Shown piece by piece: positions 46,561 to 58,441 of a stretch of 64,000 nucleotides of DNA. The first letter of the stretch is position 1. The number at the start of each line of letters is the position of its first letter. Below the pieces are notes generated by a model. The model worked only from the letters and a program-made list of their open reading frames with translations. It did no database searches and was not told where the DNA came from. A program made the translations under genes and the position numbers. Source of the DNA: Haliotis asinina (taxonomy: Eukaryota; Mollusca; Gastropoda; Lepetellida; Haliotidae); the NCBI RefSeq assembly GCF_037392515.1, contig NC_090288.1:10271969-10335968 (forward strand), read 5' to 3'.

Positions 46561-46985
46561 CAAATACTACAATATGTATTTTACTAAGAGAGTGTAATCC
46601 CAAATATGACATTTGTATGATCTACATGTTAAATAAAGTTAGAGACAGCACATTGCCTTGTGAGACTTGCCAATCCTGTTTGAAATGATCAGAAAGAGTA
46701 GAGCCCGTGCTCACTTGAAACTGCCTGTGTCGGTTAAAACCTCTGCCTTATCTAGATTCAAGCAAATGGCCTCGTAGTTAAATGGCATGTAAATCTTTTA
46801 ACATGTTATGTCTCCAGGCAATGTCGTATGTGTTTTCTAAGATTGAGACATGCTGTTTCCTTACAATGACATCCTTAACGAATGATTTCAGTCGGACTCA
46901 ATGGTCAATAGTACTACGCTCCTAATGGAAACCATATTGGATATTTATGATTAAATCATTGGATTCCAAGTGAAAAACAAAAGTG
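46555..46985 (-). mobile_element. Jockey-like LINE reverse-transcriptase relic
   Basis: The minus strand reads YDIAWRHNMLKDLHAI, then after stops STGSTLSDHFKQDWQVSQG and NVLSLTLFNM, preceded by KDVIVRKQHVS. These align with the Jockey-clade RT (AYDTTWRHGILKDL, GSTLSDHF, QGSVLSVTLF). Several in-frame stops are present, and the element is 5' and 3' truncated. Confidence 0.82.
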
Positions 46986-48526
46986 CAGAGTGCATTTCCT
47001 GTGTTGTACTGTATTGTAAGTGCTGTAATATCAATTTTCACTCCACCCTGAAATGTTCACTTGTTTGAATTGGATAAAAAGAAGAACCAAGTCAGTATTT
47101 TATTGAGCATGGTGCCATATTTTTTTCAAACGCAAGTAGTCAGTGTATTATATCTATATATGTGATTGGGGGGTTGTGGTGGGGGGATTTCCTTTCATAT
47201 ATTTCAGTGTACAAACGTATTACAATATATTGTTGACTAAGTTGTTACAACTGGTTTTGATTATTGTATGCATGGTGCTCTTTCTTAATATCTAATGTCC
47301 TAAAGTCCATTTCCACTTAAACCCTTAACAGTTAAAAGTGTATCAAGTGTTTATATGTGACGAGTAAATTTCCACTTCCCTGCTGCCCAAAGCTCAGCTT
47401 GACCTCTCCAAAGTTCATCCACCTCCGTATGGTTGTCACCCAGCTGACTGTAAGCTGAACTACATATGTACAGACAAATATGTGAGTGCTTTACCCTTCC
47501 ATTGCTAAGTTGTACATGTACTACTTGTACTTTATAATGAAATGTTCATTGGTTAGAACAAACATTGTTACAGTAACTATATCCCCTACTTGTAAATTTG
47601 TGGTTGTTAATTTTGCAGTTTCATTCGTATATTATTTGAATGAATATTGAATGTTATATACAATGAAACTTGTACATTTTCTGAACTTCATGGAAAGCCA
47701 TTGTTTATTGTAATCTTCTGTACTTCATCAGCAACTCTATTCCTCAACTCAACGTAATATTCACCTAATCTTCATCAAGTCCACAGCCGTAGCCATGTAT
47801 TAAGTGTCTTTCCTAAAGTGTCAATACAATAAACCCCGTTGTTGAGAGTATCAGTTTCGTGTTCTTGCATTTTGTGTTCCAGGTCCAAACGTGTTACCCA
47901 GTACTGTCCACGAGTTTTTTCCTCATACGAGAAACAAGAAAATATCAACTTTCTGAAAAACGTTATTTGCATTCATTCTGAAAAGCAGTTTTCACTTGTT
48001 CATAAACATCAACGTTTTTGTTCTCAGTCCACACGCATATCGTTGTAAGAAAGTGCTCAAAGCGAACGACTTTACAGTTGAAGCCCAAAGATCGTTTTGT
48101 GGGAGAGGATTAAGATCGATACCTGTCTTTTCCTATAAACATTTACTTTGTCTCCACAACAAAGAGACAAACAAATAATACGTTATTTTTTAAATAGAAA
48201 CATGAGATAAGATACCGTAAGAGCAGACCTGGTTCCCTTTCTACTAAGATGTGGTATGTTTTGCGAATGAAGATGCAATCTGTTTTATGATCTACGAATA
48301 ATGTAATGATGCAAAAGAAATAGCATTGCTTATCACTCCACGCTTGTTGAATACCCCCACCGGACCTTTTCACAACAGGCACAATGACTGAGTTTAGTTT
48401 TACGCCGCAGACTGCAATATTCCAGCTATATGGAGCTATATGCATATTCAACAAACACATCTGTAAGCGGGTTGGGTAAAGCAGGTATACGTGAATTCGT
48501 ATGAGACAAGCAAGACGAGAACGGCA
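46986..48526. other. intergenic between the cluster and the reductase gene
   Basis: No gene recognised. 48387-48440 is a minus-strand SINE-A scrap (GAGTTTAGTTTTACGCCGCA). Confidence 0.5.
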
Positions 48527-48532
48527 TTTATT
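48527..48532 (-). terminator. polyadenylation signal of the aldo-keto reductase gene
   Basis: AATAAA on the minus strand (TTTATT on plus), about 100 nt after the stop codon at 48633. Confidence 0.7.
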
Positions 48533-48632
48533 CCATTAATGGTCACTGAAGAGACACACAGATATGTGTTCAGTATTAAAACATATTCATGAGTGTTTAG
48601 CATCCGGGTACAGGTCGTTGTCTCAGGTCTTA

Positions 48633-51600
48633 CTAGCTGGAACTGTTCTGTACGGTGTAAGAGGGGATGAAAGAGTTGCTTCGACCTTTGTTCAGGCGAA
48701 TGTTGAATTCGTAAGGATAGGGAAGTTTGGGCGCCGATACATCATCGAGGGCCGCCATCTGAAAGAAACCATGAGAATTTAAGGTATTAAGGTATCAGAG
48801 AGGAGAGAGATATCAATTTGTGCATGCCCAGTTTTACTGTTAGACCCGGGTAGCCTTGTACCCTATATAGTGAAGCGTTTGCTAATTTTGTTATAAGTAC
48901 TGTTTAAATTTTCCACATCGATGCCAGTTTTGGTAGTACTACCCTGTCGTTTCTTCCCAAGCGGCATGACCCCATACCCACTCACGCCATTCACATCCGA
49001 TAACCAAAACGATTCCTGTTCAGACATTTAAAAAGGGGTATTGTGGATTAGTGTTGTCCAAAACTAAAGGTGAATTGATTACAGTTAATGCACATTGTTA
49101 AACCAATATCTTCAGATTTGAAAGATAGTCATTGATTAGTGCTAAAAGGCTGAGAATCCTAAATAAACACATCAACTGAATACATCATATTGGAATTCGA
49201 GAAACTAGTAAATAAATATTATTTTAGTAAGCTTTGTAAAGAAGTCTTTTCCTTAGTCACACATGGTCGGAACTGATAACATAAAACCGAAGCTACCTGT
49301 AATGGACAACGAACATTATAAAAATTAAGCGAAACACGAAATGGAAGCGTCGGTTAATTAAGACTGAGACATATAGTGCGGGAATGAATTATAGGTGTTC
49401 AAGAGTACTATACCTTCTAACTAGTGTATAGAGTGAGTTAAGTTTTACGCCTCTTTAGCAATATTACAGCTATAAGATGGCGGGTGACACCACAACTGAG
49501 CAACCGAGCCCGTGTGTTCGGCGTGACCACATCAGAGCATCTAGATATAGACATCGTGAAGTACGTACGTCCTCGGGTGACAATTTCCATCCGTTTGCAG
49601 CGCCCATGTTATCTTCCAGTTGGGCCATCTTGGTTGTCCCGATGAGAACAGATGACACGATGTCCTTCTGGAGAACCCAACGAAGGGCCACTTGGGCCAT
49701 AGACTTGCCTGGAATGTTACAGGTATCAACTTTCCATAATCGTCTCTGATATGGTGAACATTGTTTAGGGGTTGGTATAGTATAAATACAGACAGGTAAG
49801 AATACTCAGCCCATATTTTCATGCATGTTTGTTTGTTGCAGTCTCAAATAATCGAGTCTGGATCAGACAAACCAGCGATCAAAATTACGTGCATCGAGAT
49901 TACGCAAGTAGGTCACGATGGAATGTGTTAACCAAGACAGCGATCACGTCTGTCGCAACTTATGACCAGCTATTAACCGAATGTTCACGGGCCGTTAGCG
50001 AGAAGCAACATCACTTCACCGGAAACCTGATGGCTACATACATTCTAAATAGCCAAACTTACAACTCCGGTTAAATCACAAAAGACTTGTCCACAGTATA
50101 TTACTTCGCATGAGTAAATTATATTGAAAAAGTCTGAAAAGTAATTGCAGTAAAAATCTATTATAAAATTGCATAATGGCCGCTTGTGATCACCATGTTT
50201 CTTTGAAATGCCCTCCAGTGTATCCAGGGTGTTCCATATTTGGTCATCTTGGAGAAGTGAATCCCAAGCAGGCCAGGCCTGTGCCCCAAGTCCTTTCTCC
50301 GCTGCCCAGCCAATCCTGCCCTCTTTGGGGCGGGAATCACGTTTGTACTTGCCCGTCAGCAGACCCCTGAAGAGATTTATATATTTCTTTGTTCATATTA
50401 TCAAGTAAGAAGGAACAGATAGGGTGGCTCGGTGTTGCCCTGTATACATCTCCTTCACTAACATAAAGACAAAAGATGTGTGAAATATGATGAAAGACTG
50501 ATGCAGCAGTCAACATGTTCATCCAGCTATGCACCACTTGCACTATGAAATATTCAGTACTAGTGTAAAAACAATAAATAAGAAATGGAGACCAACTCTA
50601 GAGCAATTTGTTCGTTTTTTATTTGATCTTGGAATACATTCTGATGATTCCTCTGTTGATTGTTATTGATCTTGTATTATTTCATAAGACGTTTTGGTCT
50701 TTTTTTCGTATTGAGTAGAACGTAATTTCGACCTACCAACCCATTTCATTTATAAATCAATTTCAAGAAATATCACTTTTATGTAGCCTTGAGTTGTTCT
50801 AGGTTGTCAATTTAATCACACTTATATCTGAATCACTATAACATTGACAAAAAAGGTATGGGAGGTCGGAGATTCTCTTCAGCATTTCAGATGAACGCTA
50901 CCATCTTGACTCAGAGGCAAAATGTATTGAAACATGGAACTATTTCTTTGGTAAAATTGTGAATGATGTTTTGGATTTGAACCAGACAAAGAGTGTTAGA
51001 ATGATGGACCCAGCATTTTTTGTTTGCACTGAGGGCAAAGAGCGGGACATATTCCAGACATTGGCTCGCTGTGTTTACTTTAAAATGTCAGACAGCCAGA
51101 CACTTATTATTTCCATTCAATGCAGCCTTAAGAAGTCACAAAGAACACCTCTGTTCATCGTTCTGGAACCAGTTCGATATGACACGCCGAGTGGAACACG
51201 GCAGACAGAGCTGTTTGTACGTCTCAGAGTTCTACCTTGCTACGTGACGTTGCTCGCCGGTTTCAAAGAGACAGTATTTGCCACTTATGGAGACGTTTTC
51301 ATGGAAGAGATCGAGCTATAATATCTCGTAACTAATGCTCCATCGAAACACTTACGCCTTCAATGGACTCCATGGTAAGACACCCATACCGTTAGCTTTA
51401 CACACTTGGAAAGCCTCGAGCTCCGAGTCCCGGCTAACAAGACTGTATTGTTGCTGTTGAACAAAGTAGGACTGTGTAGCTTTTGAAACTTGCATTGCCT
51501 CTGTGTCATGGGGTTAGCATGCAGAACATATGTTTAAACTAAACTTAAAGATAGCAGATCAATACAGTGCCTTCAGATCACTTGATCAAAGTTGCTAAGA

Positions 51601-54600
51601 CTGCAAATGGCGACCGACCGGTACTCAAATGTTCCCCATGGATCAAACAGTTAGGTTTCTCAGTTCTCGGTGTGTGTGTGTGTGTTTTTGTTGTTGTTGT
51701 TGTTCGTTTGTTTATTTGTTTTTGCGAGTTTGTCAGCTCTGACTGTTCTTAACTTTCGTAAGTCGTAAATGTCAGTTTGGTTTTTTCAATGAATTAAATG
51801 GACACAAACATGGTCTTTGGATCATGTAACGCTTCTCAAGCCTCTTACCACAGTAAGTAGCCACGAGCAAGTGAGCCATCAGTGTCCCTTCTGTAATACT
51901 CTCTCTTACTGAGCAGAGAAACGTTTAATCGTATGCATGACACGCACGATACCTGTAAACTGATGAAGGGATTTGTCCCCATCATTTGGGTGATGTCGAC
52001 CAGACGCTGCATCTGCCAACCCAACATGTTGCTGGCCCCAATATATCTGACCTTGCCACACCGGACAAGGTCATCTAGCGTCCGCACGGTCTCCTCAACA
52101 GGTGTAGCGTTGTCCCACAGATGCATCTACAACGTCACAACTGCAGTTACATAATTACGGTGGAATCTCATGTTTAATATCGCTCTTGGTATGACCATAG
52201 TACCCAGAACACCGAAATTTACTTCATGTAATCCATGCCATGTAATTCTTACATTTCCATAAACCGTTTCGAATACCTTAACATCAACTAATAGAGACAT
52301 ATCAAATACATTTAGTGGCAAACAAGGATACGTTCACCACCGACCTGACAATTAACCCGTATAAAGCATATATGTCTACCGCCCACTGGCGCATGCCATT
52401 GTAAGCGAATGGGGCCCAGCTTGTCCGAGATCAATTGTAGTGCGATGTGTGAAGCGCGCGCACTAGCTTTCATCTGCTCCACCTTCCACAAACCAAATGG
52501 GTTTGCTCATTACCCGCCTACTTCTCGAAAACGCGTTCTCTGCTCCGGTCCAACTTATTCTTCTTTGCCAGTATAAATATATATAGAAATAAGCAGTTAA
52601 GGTTTCCAGAGTATGCTAAGGTCTTGAAAAACCTAGACATAAATTGGAATGAACCATGGTTCGAATCCACGATCAGAGCACCCTGATGTCAACAAGTAGC
52701 TTAACTCTGCAGAGCGAACTTGAAGTGGTGCGGCCAGCTGGGTTGTTTAATGGAATGTCATTTATTGAAATCCAGCTGGGGATGGCATATATCTGACCCT
52801 GTCTCACCTGGTACAGATCGACCCGTGAAGGTCCCGGGGTAGAATAGGCCTTCAGCAACCCATGCTTGCCATAAAAGGCGACTCAGCTTGTCGTAAGAGG
52901 TGACTAACGGGATCGGGTGGTCAGGCTCGCTGACTTGGTTGACACATGTCATCAGTTCCCAATTGCGCAGATCGATGCTCATGTTGTTGATCACTGGAGT
53001 GTCTGGTCCAGACTCGATTATTTACAGACCGCTGCCATATAGCTGTAATATTGCTGAGTGCGGCGTAAAACTAAACTCACTCACTCACTCACCTGGTACA
53101 GATCCACATAGTCGGTTTGGAGCCTCTCCAGGCTGTTCTGAATGCTCTCCACGAGGTGGCGTCTGCTTAGTCCAACACTGTTCGGGTTGTCAGCAGACAT
53201 CGGGAACCGCACTTTAGTCGCAATCACAAACCTTTCCCTCTCTTGTCTGAAACAGTGAGTGGGTGATGAGACAATTTGAGGAGCAGTACGCCTAATCTTT
53301 GGTCATAGGACCTGTTCGACGCAATGCACCGGTCACACAAATAACACGCAGGGTGTATCCAGCATCATAATGAATTCAAGAACAACGTTCATGATCAAAG
53401 TCTTTCACAGAAAATTTAGACTAACTTCTTCAACCAGTTGCCCAATATCGATTCCGACTTTCCACTGGAATAAGCGTCTGCAGTGTCGATGAAGTTGCCG
53501 CCCCACTCCACGTATCTGTCCAGGATCTTGTGAGCCAACTCCTCGCTCGTCTGGCCCCACATTCCCATCTGAAGATAGGAGAAAGAGTGAGAGATTTTAT
53601 GGTTTACACCGCCCCCAGCAATTCTCCAGCTATATGGCTGTGGTCTGTAAGTAATCGAGTCTGGACCAGACAACCCAGTGATGAACAGCATTACATGTGT
53701 CAAACCAGGTCTGCGAGCCTGCGAGACCATTCTAACATCCCCCATTAGTCGCCTCTTACGACAAGCATAGTCACCTTTTGTGGCAAGCATTGGTTGCTGA
53801 AGACCTATTCTACCCCGGATCTTCACGGGTCTCAAACTGAAGAAGAAGAGGTGTCATGCAGTGGGCAATTATTTGGGCTCGCTCGTCTTTGACCAGAGCT
53901 ACAGTTGTAAAGTGGTCGGATAGATTTAAGCAACAAGAACGTTCAAAATGACGCCTGCAGAAGAGTTTACATGTTTCCACCTTGCACGTCTTAATGATGA
54001 GGGACCATAAGTGTATTACCCATCCATATTTACTATAAAGCCATGAGGTAGAACTGGTCTTCCGTAATCGTATCCCAAATGCCTAGATCGATGCTCATGC
54101 TCTTGATCACTGGAGGTAGACAAGCCGCTAATGCTCCTCACTCCGACGGCCCGAGTTCGATTCCCAATGATTGGCACATTATATGAAGCCCATCTCTGGT
54201 TTCCCCGACAGCCAGATTGACGAAATAGTGCTATATGAGGCGTAAATCTTAATTCACACACCAACACTTAACAACCTTGCTATCGAACAACCACTCATCT
54301 TCCAGGAAACATGGGACGTTGGGATAGCGTAACAGAGATAACTCTTGACGCCGTAGACCCGAGTTCGATTCCTCACATGGGTAAAATGTGTGAAGCCCGT
54401 TTCTGGTTTCCCCAGCCGTGTCAACTACCCGTAACAGCCCCGACAAGCATAAAATTTATCTACGTTGAATAAGGGTTATCTCCCTTGGAAATAGAATCTA
54501 AATGACACGGCACGTCGCCTTTACTGCCGTTTTAGATATCATTTCAGTTACTTCATGGCTGGCCAACTTGAGGGAAGACAACCTCAAGTGATACAAGTCT

Positions 54601-56141
54601 CAGATGCTTACCACCTAGGTATAACCAAAAATGTATATACGTCTTTGGTGTAACGAATACGGGTGCAGGAAAACCCGAATCTTAAGCCTCATATGCGTAC
54701 ATGTTTAACGTAACAAAATAGCAACATCTCGCAGCCCGCATGTTGATTTATTTGAATGTTCCATAAAACAAGAAATTCATGCATCGATACACTGAGTTCG
54801 AGGTGACAACCATTCATCCAACATTGACATAGCGGCCATGGGGAACAGTAACAGGTGTGCCAGAAGCCTGCCATCTGCTTGAATCGTGTTCCTGCTGTAA
54901 ATATTTTTGTAGTGATTTACTATCTGTGGCACGATATGTTTTCCAGGGTCACTGTGAAGTCTTTGGGTTGTGTTTTTACATCCACATTTATCTTGCATCC
55001 ATGCTCCTGTTATCGCAGACATGATAAAAAAAATATAGGTCAGTTGTTATGATCGTGACCGTTAGCATTATTGCTTGTCTTGCCTGGCCTTGACCAACTA
55101 AATAATGATCATCACACCGCTCCGTTTACGGGACAGCGTTCTCATCAGGGTAAACCATATCCTTCGGTTTTTTAAACAAGGAACGAGTAAATGTTTGCTT
55201 TATATGCTGGTTGTTCTGAAAGGAAACTGTCAACACGTTTCTTTAAAGAAAAAAATGTGACATGATGCCGCGACTGTATCTTCTGTTAGTTACCAAATGT
55301 TTCTTGAACTTTTCCGGAGTCCAGGGACTCCCTTTCAACACTCACATACTAACCAGTAACAGTGTCTACAATTTGTATCATTTCACTGAGTGCTGTTACA
55401 TCGCTTCATATCTGCATCGGGTAGACCTTAAAGTACATCAAGGTCACGCCCTTACGTGCACGCGGGTGCATGTAATCCGCTGTTGTGAAGATGTCGACTA
55501 TGGCGTTCACTTGTGTCTGAGCCGTGATGACCTTGACCTGCTTCACCACCGAACGTCTCTATCTAGTTTTCGGTAATCATGTGTGATGAAAATCTCCTAC
55601 CACCCGTCCTCTTGAAACATCAAAACCAGGGGCGGATATAGCTGTTTTAGAAAGGGGTGCGCACTTCAGCAAAGGGGGTGGGGTGAGGGAGATAGCGCAG
55701 TTCATTTACACACATTCTCTAAGTGTTTCAATGACCATTTAGTAAACTTGCAGGACAAAAGGCGGATGCGTACTATTGCACCCCACCACCACCCCACCAC
55801 CACGCCACCCCACCCTACACCATCCCACCACCTACACCCTCTATATATGCCTATGGAAGCCATAACAAACATATAATTACACATTATATTTTAATTAAAT
55901 GACATTCCTGTTAATCCAAATGTATCAAAATTGTAAATGCATGGTATAACCAATATATATATTAACATAGTGAGTAAATACAGGTAAAATTATTCAATTT
56001 TTAACATGTGGCATAAACTGTTGGTATACATACCTTGTTTTCTCCAAATGTCATCGTTCCGAGGCAAATATTAGACACTTTCAGTCCAGACTTGCCGAGA
56101 AATTTGTAAACCACTTTGGATTCGTCTGGAACCACCGCCAT
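48633..56141 (-). CDS. aldo-keto reductase (AKR superfamily, KCNAB/YajO-like branch), 8 exons
   Basis: Minus-strand exons: 56034-56141, 53426-53568, 53093-53246, 51953-52126, 51356-51453, 50194-50366, 49569-49708, 48633-48758. All introns are GT-AG and phases agree, giving 371 residues from an ATG in good context (ACAATGG) to TAG. It has the (beta/alpha)8 AKR pattern: [20 protein letters not shown] at the start, [14 protein letters not shown] (D64, Y69), FVIATKVRF (K95), DYVDLYQMHLWD (H137), [47 protein letters not shown] for NADPH binding, and [10 protein letters not shown] near the end. All four catalytic residues are present. Such enzymes reduce carbonyls with NADPH in the cytosol; the substrate is unknown. 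Length fits the family. No stop or frameshift was found. SINEs abut the splice sites of exons 2 and 3 (separate entries). Confidence 0.94.
49431..49540 (-). mobile_element. SINE-B fragment in reductase intron 7
   Basis: GAGTGAGTTAAGTTTTACGC, AGCAATATTACAGC and GTGTTCGGCGTGACCAC are SINE-B blocks in minus order. It lies about 30 bp beyond the donor of exon 7. Confidence 0.75.
49840..49970 (-). mobile_element. SINE-A fragment in reductase intron 6
   Basis: AATAATCGAGTCTGGATCAG, CCAGCGATCAA, GTGTTAACCAAGACAGCGA and CGCAACTTATGACCAGC match the SINE-A middle; both ends are missing. Confidence 0.8.
50367..51355. other. reductase intron 5 with an antisense open frame
   Basis: A 120-codon plus-strand frame at 50959-51321 lies antisense within this intron. 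Its product has no recognised domain, no signal peptide and no partner copy in the window. It may be chance or the remnant of an unknown element. Confidence 0.3.
52821..53087 (+). mobile_element. SINE-A inserted at the donor of reductase exon 3
   Basis: Full-length SINE-A, antisense to the gene. It is flanked by perfect 17-bp direct repeats CTCACCTGGTACAGATC at 52803-52819 and 53088-53104. Read on the gene strand, the repeat is the last 12 nt of exon 3 (GATCTGTACCAG) plus donor GTGAG, so the insertion duplicated the exon end and its splice donor. The donor next to the exon now continues into the SINE tail (GTGAGTGAGTGAG), while the original donor context (GTGAGACAGG) is stranded 285 bp downstream. 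Confidence 0.95.
53585..53832 (-). mobile_element. SINE-A next to the acceptor of reductase exon 2
   Basis: Near full-length SINE-A in the same orientation as the gene. Its tail (CTCTCACTCTTTCTCC on the gene strand) lies directly before the acceptor TATCTTCAG of exon 2 and so provides the pyrimidine tract. CTGAAGA plus purine-rich sequence on both sides (53569-53583 and 53837-53851) may be a diverged target-site duplication that includes the acceptor. Confidence 0.88.
54049..54115 (+). mobile_element. SINE-A fragment in reductase intron 1
   Basis: CCTAGATCGATGCTCATGCT and TTGATCACTGGA are SINE-A blocks; the following SINE-B cuts it off. Confidence 0.7.
54112..54260 (+). mobile_element. SINE-B-like copy
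   Basis: GGAGGTAGACAAGCCGCTAA, B box GAGTTCGATTCCC, GAAGCCCATCTCTGGTTTCC and a GCGTAAATC-type tail. Sequence differs from the main SINE-B, probably a subfamily shared with the next entry. Confidence 0.7.
54313..54425 (+). mobile_element. SINE-B-like copy
   Basis: GACCCGAGTTCGATTCCTCA holds the B box, followed by GAAGCCCGTTTCTGGTTTCC. Same subfamily as 54112-54260. Confidence 0.7.
54470..55860. other. reductase intron 1, no further exon recognised
   Basis: A 104-codon plus-strand frame (55262-55576) is antisense to the gene and has no recognised domain. It contains two perfect TCAAGGTCA sites in opposite orientation (55438-55446 plus, 55528-55536 minus). 55780-55845 is a C-rich CCACC tract. 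Confidence 0.5.
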
Positions 56142-57160
56142 TGTGAACAGTGCTTGAAGACCAGTCTCAATATCACAATGAAGCAAAGGCGCAGCTACCT
56201 GTGTTGGGTGCAAAGTGCATTATGAAGGTCATTCGCATTATGAGTCAATTCAGGACAACGAAAAGAGATAAACACATGGGCAAAACAGTGAAAGGCGGAG
56301 CCAAGATTTTGAAAAACTTGGTAGGGGCGAGACTAGAATCGTAGGCAGTTTGATATGTTGCAGGTAGTATCGCCGACGTGCAACTGATATATATTTAATG
56401 TTTGTTTGCTAATACATGCATTTGTATAGCGTCAGTATGCAGCGCGGTTGCCCAAAAGCGCGTTGTTTCTCCGTCGATCATTGGATGACAATCTCAAACG
56501 GCGCGTCGTATTGTCAATCTCAACTCCCTGTGGATCATACAACACTTGCAGCCAATAGGTGCGCTGAGTTAATAGTTTTCCCATCCATCCGAAGTACCAT
56601 TCGCAACTGGTGTTCATGTGGCCACCATCTAGTCATTTACCAACGGATTCGTAGTTTGCACACAAAGGTGACTCAGAGGTTTCTACAAACAGTCACAGGT
56701 GGGCTCGATCCCGACACCCCAACCTGGCAGGATCACCAGCCGGGCGCCTTAGACAGCCCGCACACCACGCCCCTAAATATCTATACATTGAATTTGACAT
56801 TGCGGTCTGTTAAAATGCAATAGCAGCAGCTGTTATCTCCATGCCGGCTACTGGGGTATGATACTATAGATTACCTGCTGGATACTACAGGCTGACGAAA
56901 TGTGTCACCTATTTCCACTTAATAAATTGAATAATACCATAGGGTGTACGTTTCGGAATCTGAATTAATAAATTTCTATTTTTGATTACAGATACTCTTT
57001 CCTGATATGAATTTGTTCCGTAACATAGATCATTTCACTTCAACACATGGTAATATATATGTTAAATGTTTGAATTTAACTTTATTTTACTTCTTGGCGC
57101 TTTGAGTAAGCCCCGTCGTGGTGTGGAGAATTGAGAGGCATAAATTCCATTATTATGAGA
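56142..57160. other. 5' flank of the reductase gene; tRNA-like SINE head at about 56690-56775
   Basis: A TGAGTCA (AP-1-like) site lies at 56241-56247, about 100 nt upstream of the reductase ATG. No TATA box seen. On the minus strand 56690-56775 reads GGCTGTCTAAGGCGCCCGGC ... GGGATCGAGCCCACC, an A-box/B-box pair of a tRNA-derived SINE. This explains part of the 135-codon open frame at 56416-56823, which is not called. Confidence 0.5.
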
Positions 57161-57165
57161 CAGGT

Positions 57166-57167
<2 letters not shown>

Positions 57168-57216
<49 letters not shown>
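57168..57216 (+). repeat. (ATCT)n microsatellite
   Basis: About twelve uninterrupted ATCT units. Confidence 0.97.
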
Positions 57217-57676
57217 CATTATTATTGTTATGATTAATGGACCTACTCATCCAGGTTTGGTGCATACTACCTAAAATTCCATATCAGTATATTGTCCATT
57301 ATAAATATTGACAACACGTAAGCATATTTGACGAATAACGTATAATTTCGCCAGTTGACAGCAAAGTGTATGTCCTGCACGAATCGCGCGTGCCCCCGGG
57401 GTATAACTGCATAATTGCCTTCAACGTGCCTTCTTTTTTCATGGCTGACCTTAACAACGTGTGAATGTCGAACAACATGTGAGTGTCGAACAACATGTGA
57501 GTGTCGATGTTCATTTCACCTTGAGGCAGGACTGTAATGTCTCGTGTATTCGCCAAGAGCTGTTAGTTGAGGCGCTGACAAAATACACGCCTCCGTTGTG
57601 GCTTGATGTTTTTGTTAGCATCTCAAGGACATTGCCCTGAGAACATAATACCAAAGCTGTCTTGTCAGCATAACCC

Positions 57677-58100
57677 AGTGAGTGAGTTTGGCATTACCCC
57701 TTTCGCAATAGTCCAGCAGTATCACGGCAGAGGTCACCAAAAATGGGCTTCGCACGAACCTGGGTCTTCGGGACCCGTGAAGGTCCCGGGGTGGAATAGG
57801 CCTTCAGCAACCCATCCTTGCCATAAAAGGCGACTATGCTTGTCGTAAGAGGCGACTAATGGGATCGGGTGGTCGGGCTCGCTGACTTGTTTGACACATG
57901 TCATCGGTACCCATTTGCGCAGATCGATGCTCATGTTGTTGATCACTGTATTGTCTGGTCCAGACTCGACTATTTACAGACCGCCGCCATATAGATATAA
58001 TATTGCTGAGTGCGGCGTAAAACTAAACGCACTAACTCACTAACTAACTGGGTCTTCGGTGTCAGTTACGAACGCTTCAACCACTAGCTGTAGGCTAACC
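57677..58100 (-). mobile_element. SINE-B split by a younger SINE-A
   Basis: The outer element is 57677-57771 plus 58060-58100: GTGAGTGAGTTTGGCATTAC tail on the left, CTTCGGTGTCAGTTACGAAC and ACCACTAGCTGTAGGCTAAC (head) on the right. Confidence 0.88.
57772..58047 (+). mobile_element. SINE-A, full length, nested in SINE-B
   Basis: Runs from GACCCGTGAAGGTCCCGGGG to an ACTAACTCACTAACTAA tail. Perfect 12-bp target-site duplication CTGGGTCTTCGG at 57760-57771 and 58048-58059. This is one of the best preserved copies and gives the family consensus. Confidence 0.96.
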
Positions 58101-58240
58101 CTCTGCCCTCAGCATACTGGACTGAAACAGATCCATTAACACTGTTTTCCTATTATTTTTTCCTTTCATCATCTCGTTATAATGTTAACAGTTAATCTGC
58201 ACTGATGTTTGCTAACTATTCTTAACTGTGTCCTTCCTGA
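58060..58240 (+). repeat. segmental duplicate with 60140-60330
   Basis: The sequence after the SINE-B head (CTCTGCCCTCAGCATACTG, TCATCATCTCGTTATAAT, CTAACTATTCTTAACTGT) is repeated at 60140-60330 with scattered changes. The shared part includes the SINE-B head plus about 150 bp of flank, so it is a duplication of genomic DNA and not two SINE insertions. Confidence 0.85.
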
Positions 58241-58375
58241 CTACTTGCAGTTCTCGGACCAGACTGTGTGTAAACTAACTGGCCAAAATTACTTACATCA
58301 ACGACGATCAGATTAATACGAAATTCACTTTGGTAACATTAACTTGCTTAAACTATTAATTTTAATGATACCCTT

Positions 58376-58441
58376 GAAGATCCGTGTTTGAATTGGTCTT
58401 CAGGAACCTATGCTTATCCCAAGATGCGACAAATGGGATCT
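58376..58441 (+). mobile_element. SINE-A 5' fragment
   Basis: GGTCTTCAGGAACCTATGCT and GATGCGACAAATGGGATC match the first third of SINE-A. Confidence 0.6.

Noticed and set aside
50959-51321. 120-codon plus-strand frame inside a reductase intron
   Set aside because: No recognised domain and antisense to a well-supported gene; noted in the intron entry only.
56416-56823. 135-codon plus-strand frame upstream of the reductase
   Set aside because: Part of it is a minus-strand tRNA-derived SINE head and the rest has no domain.
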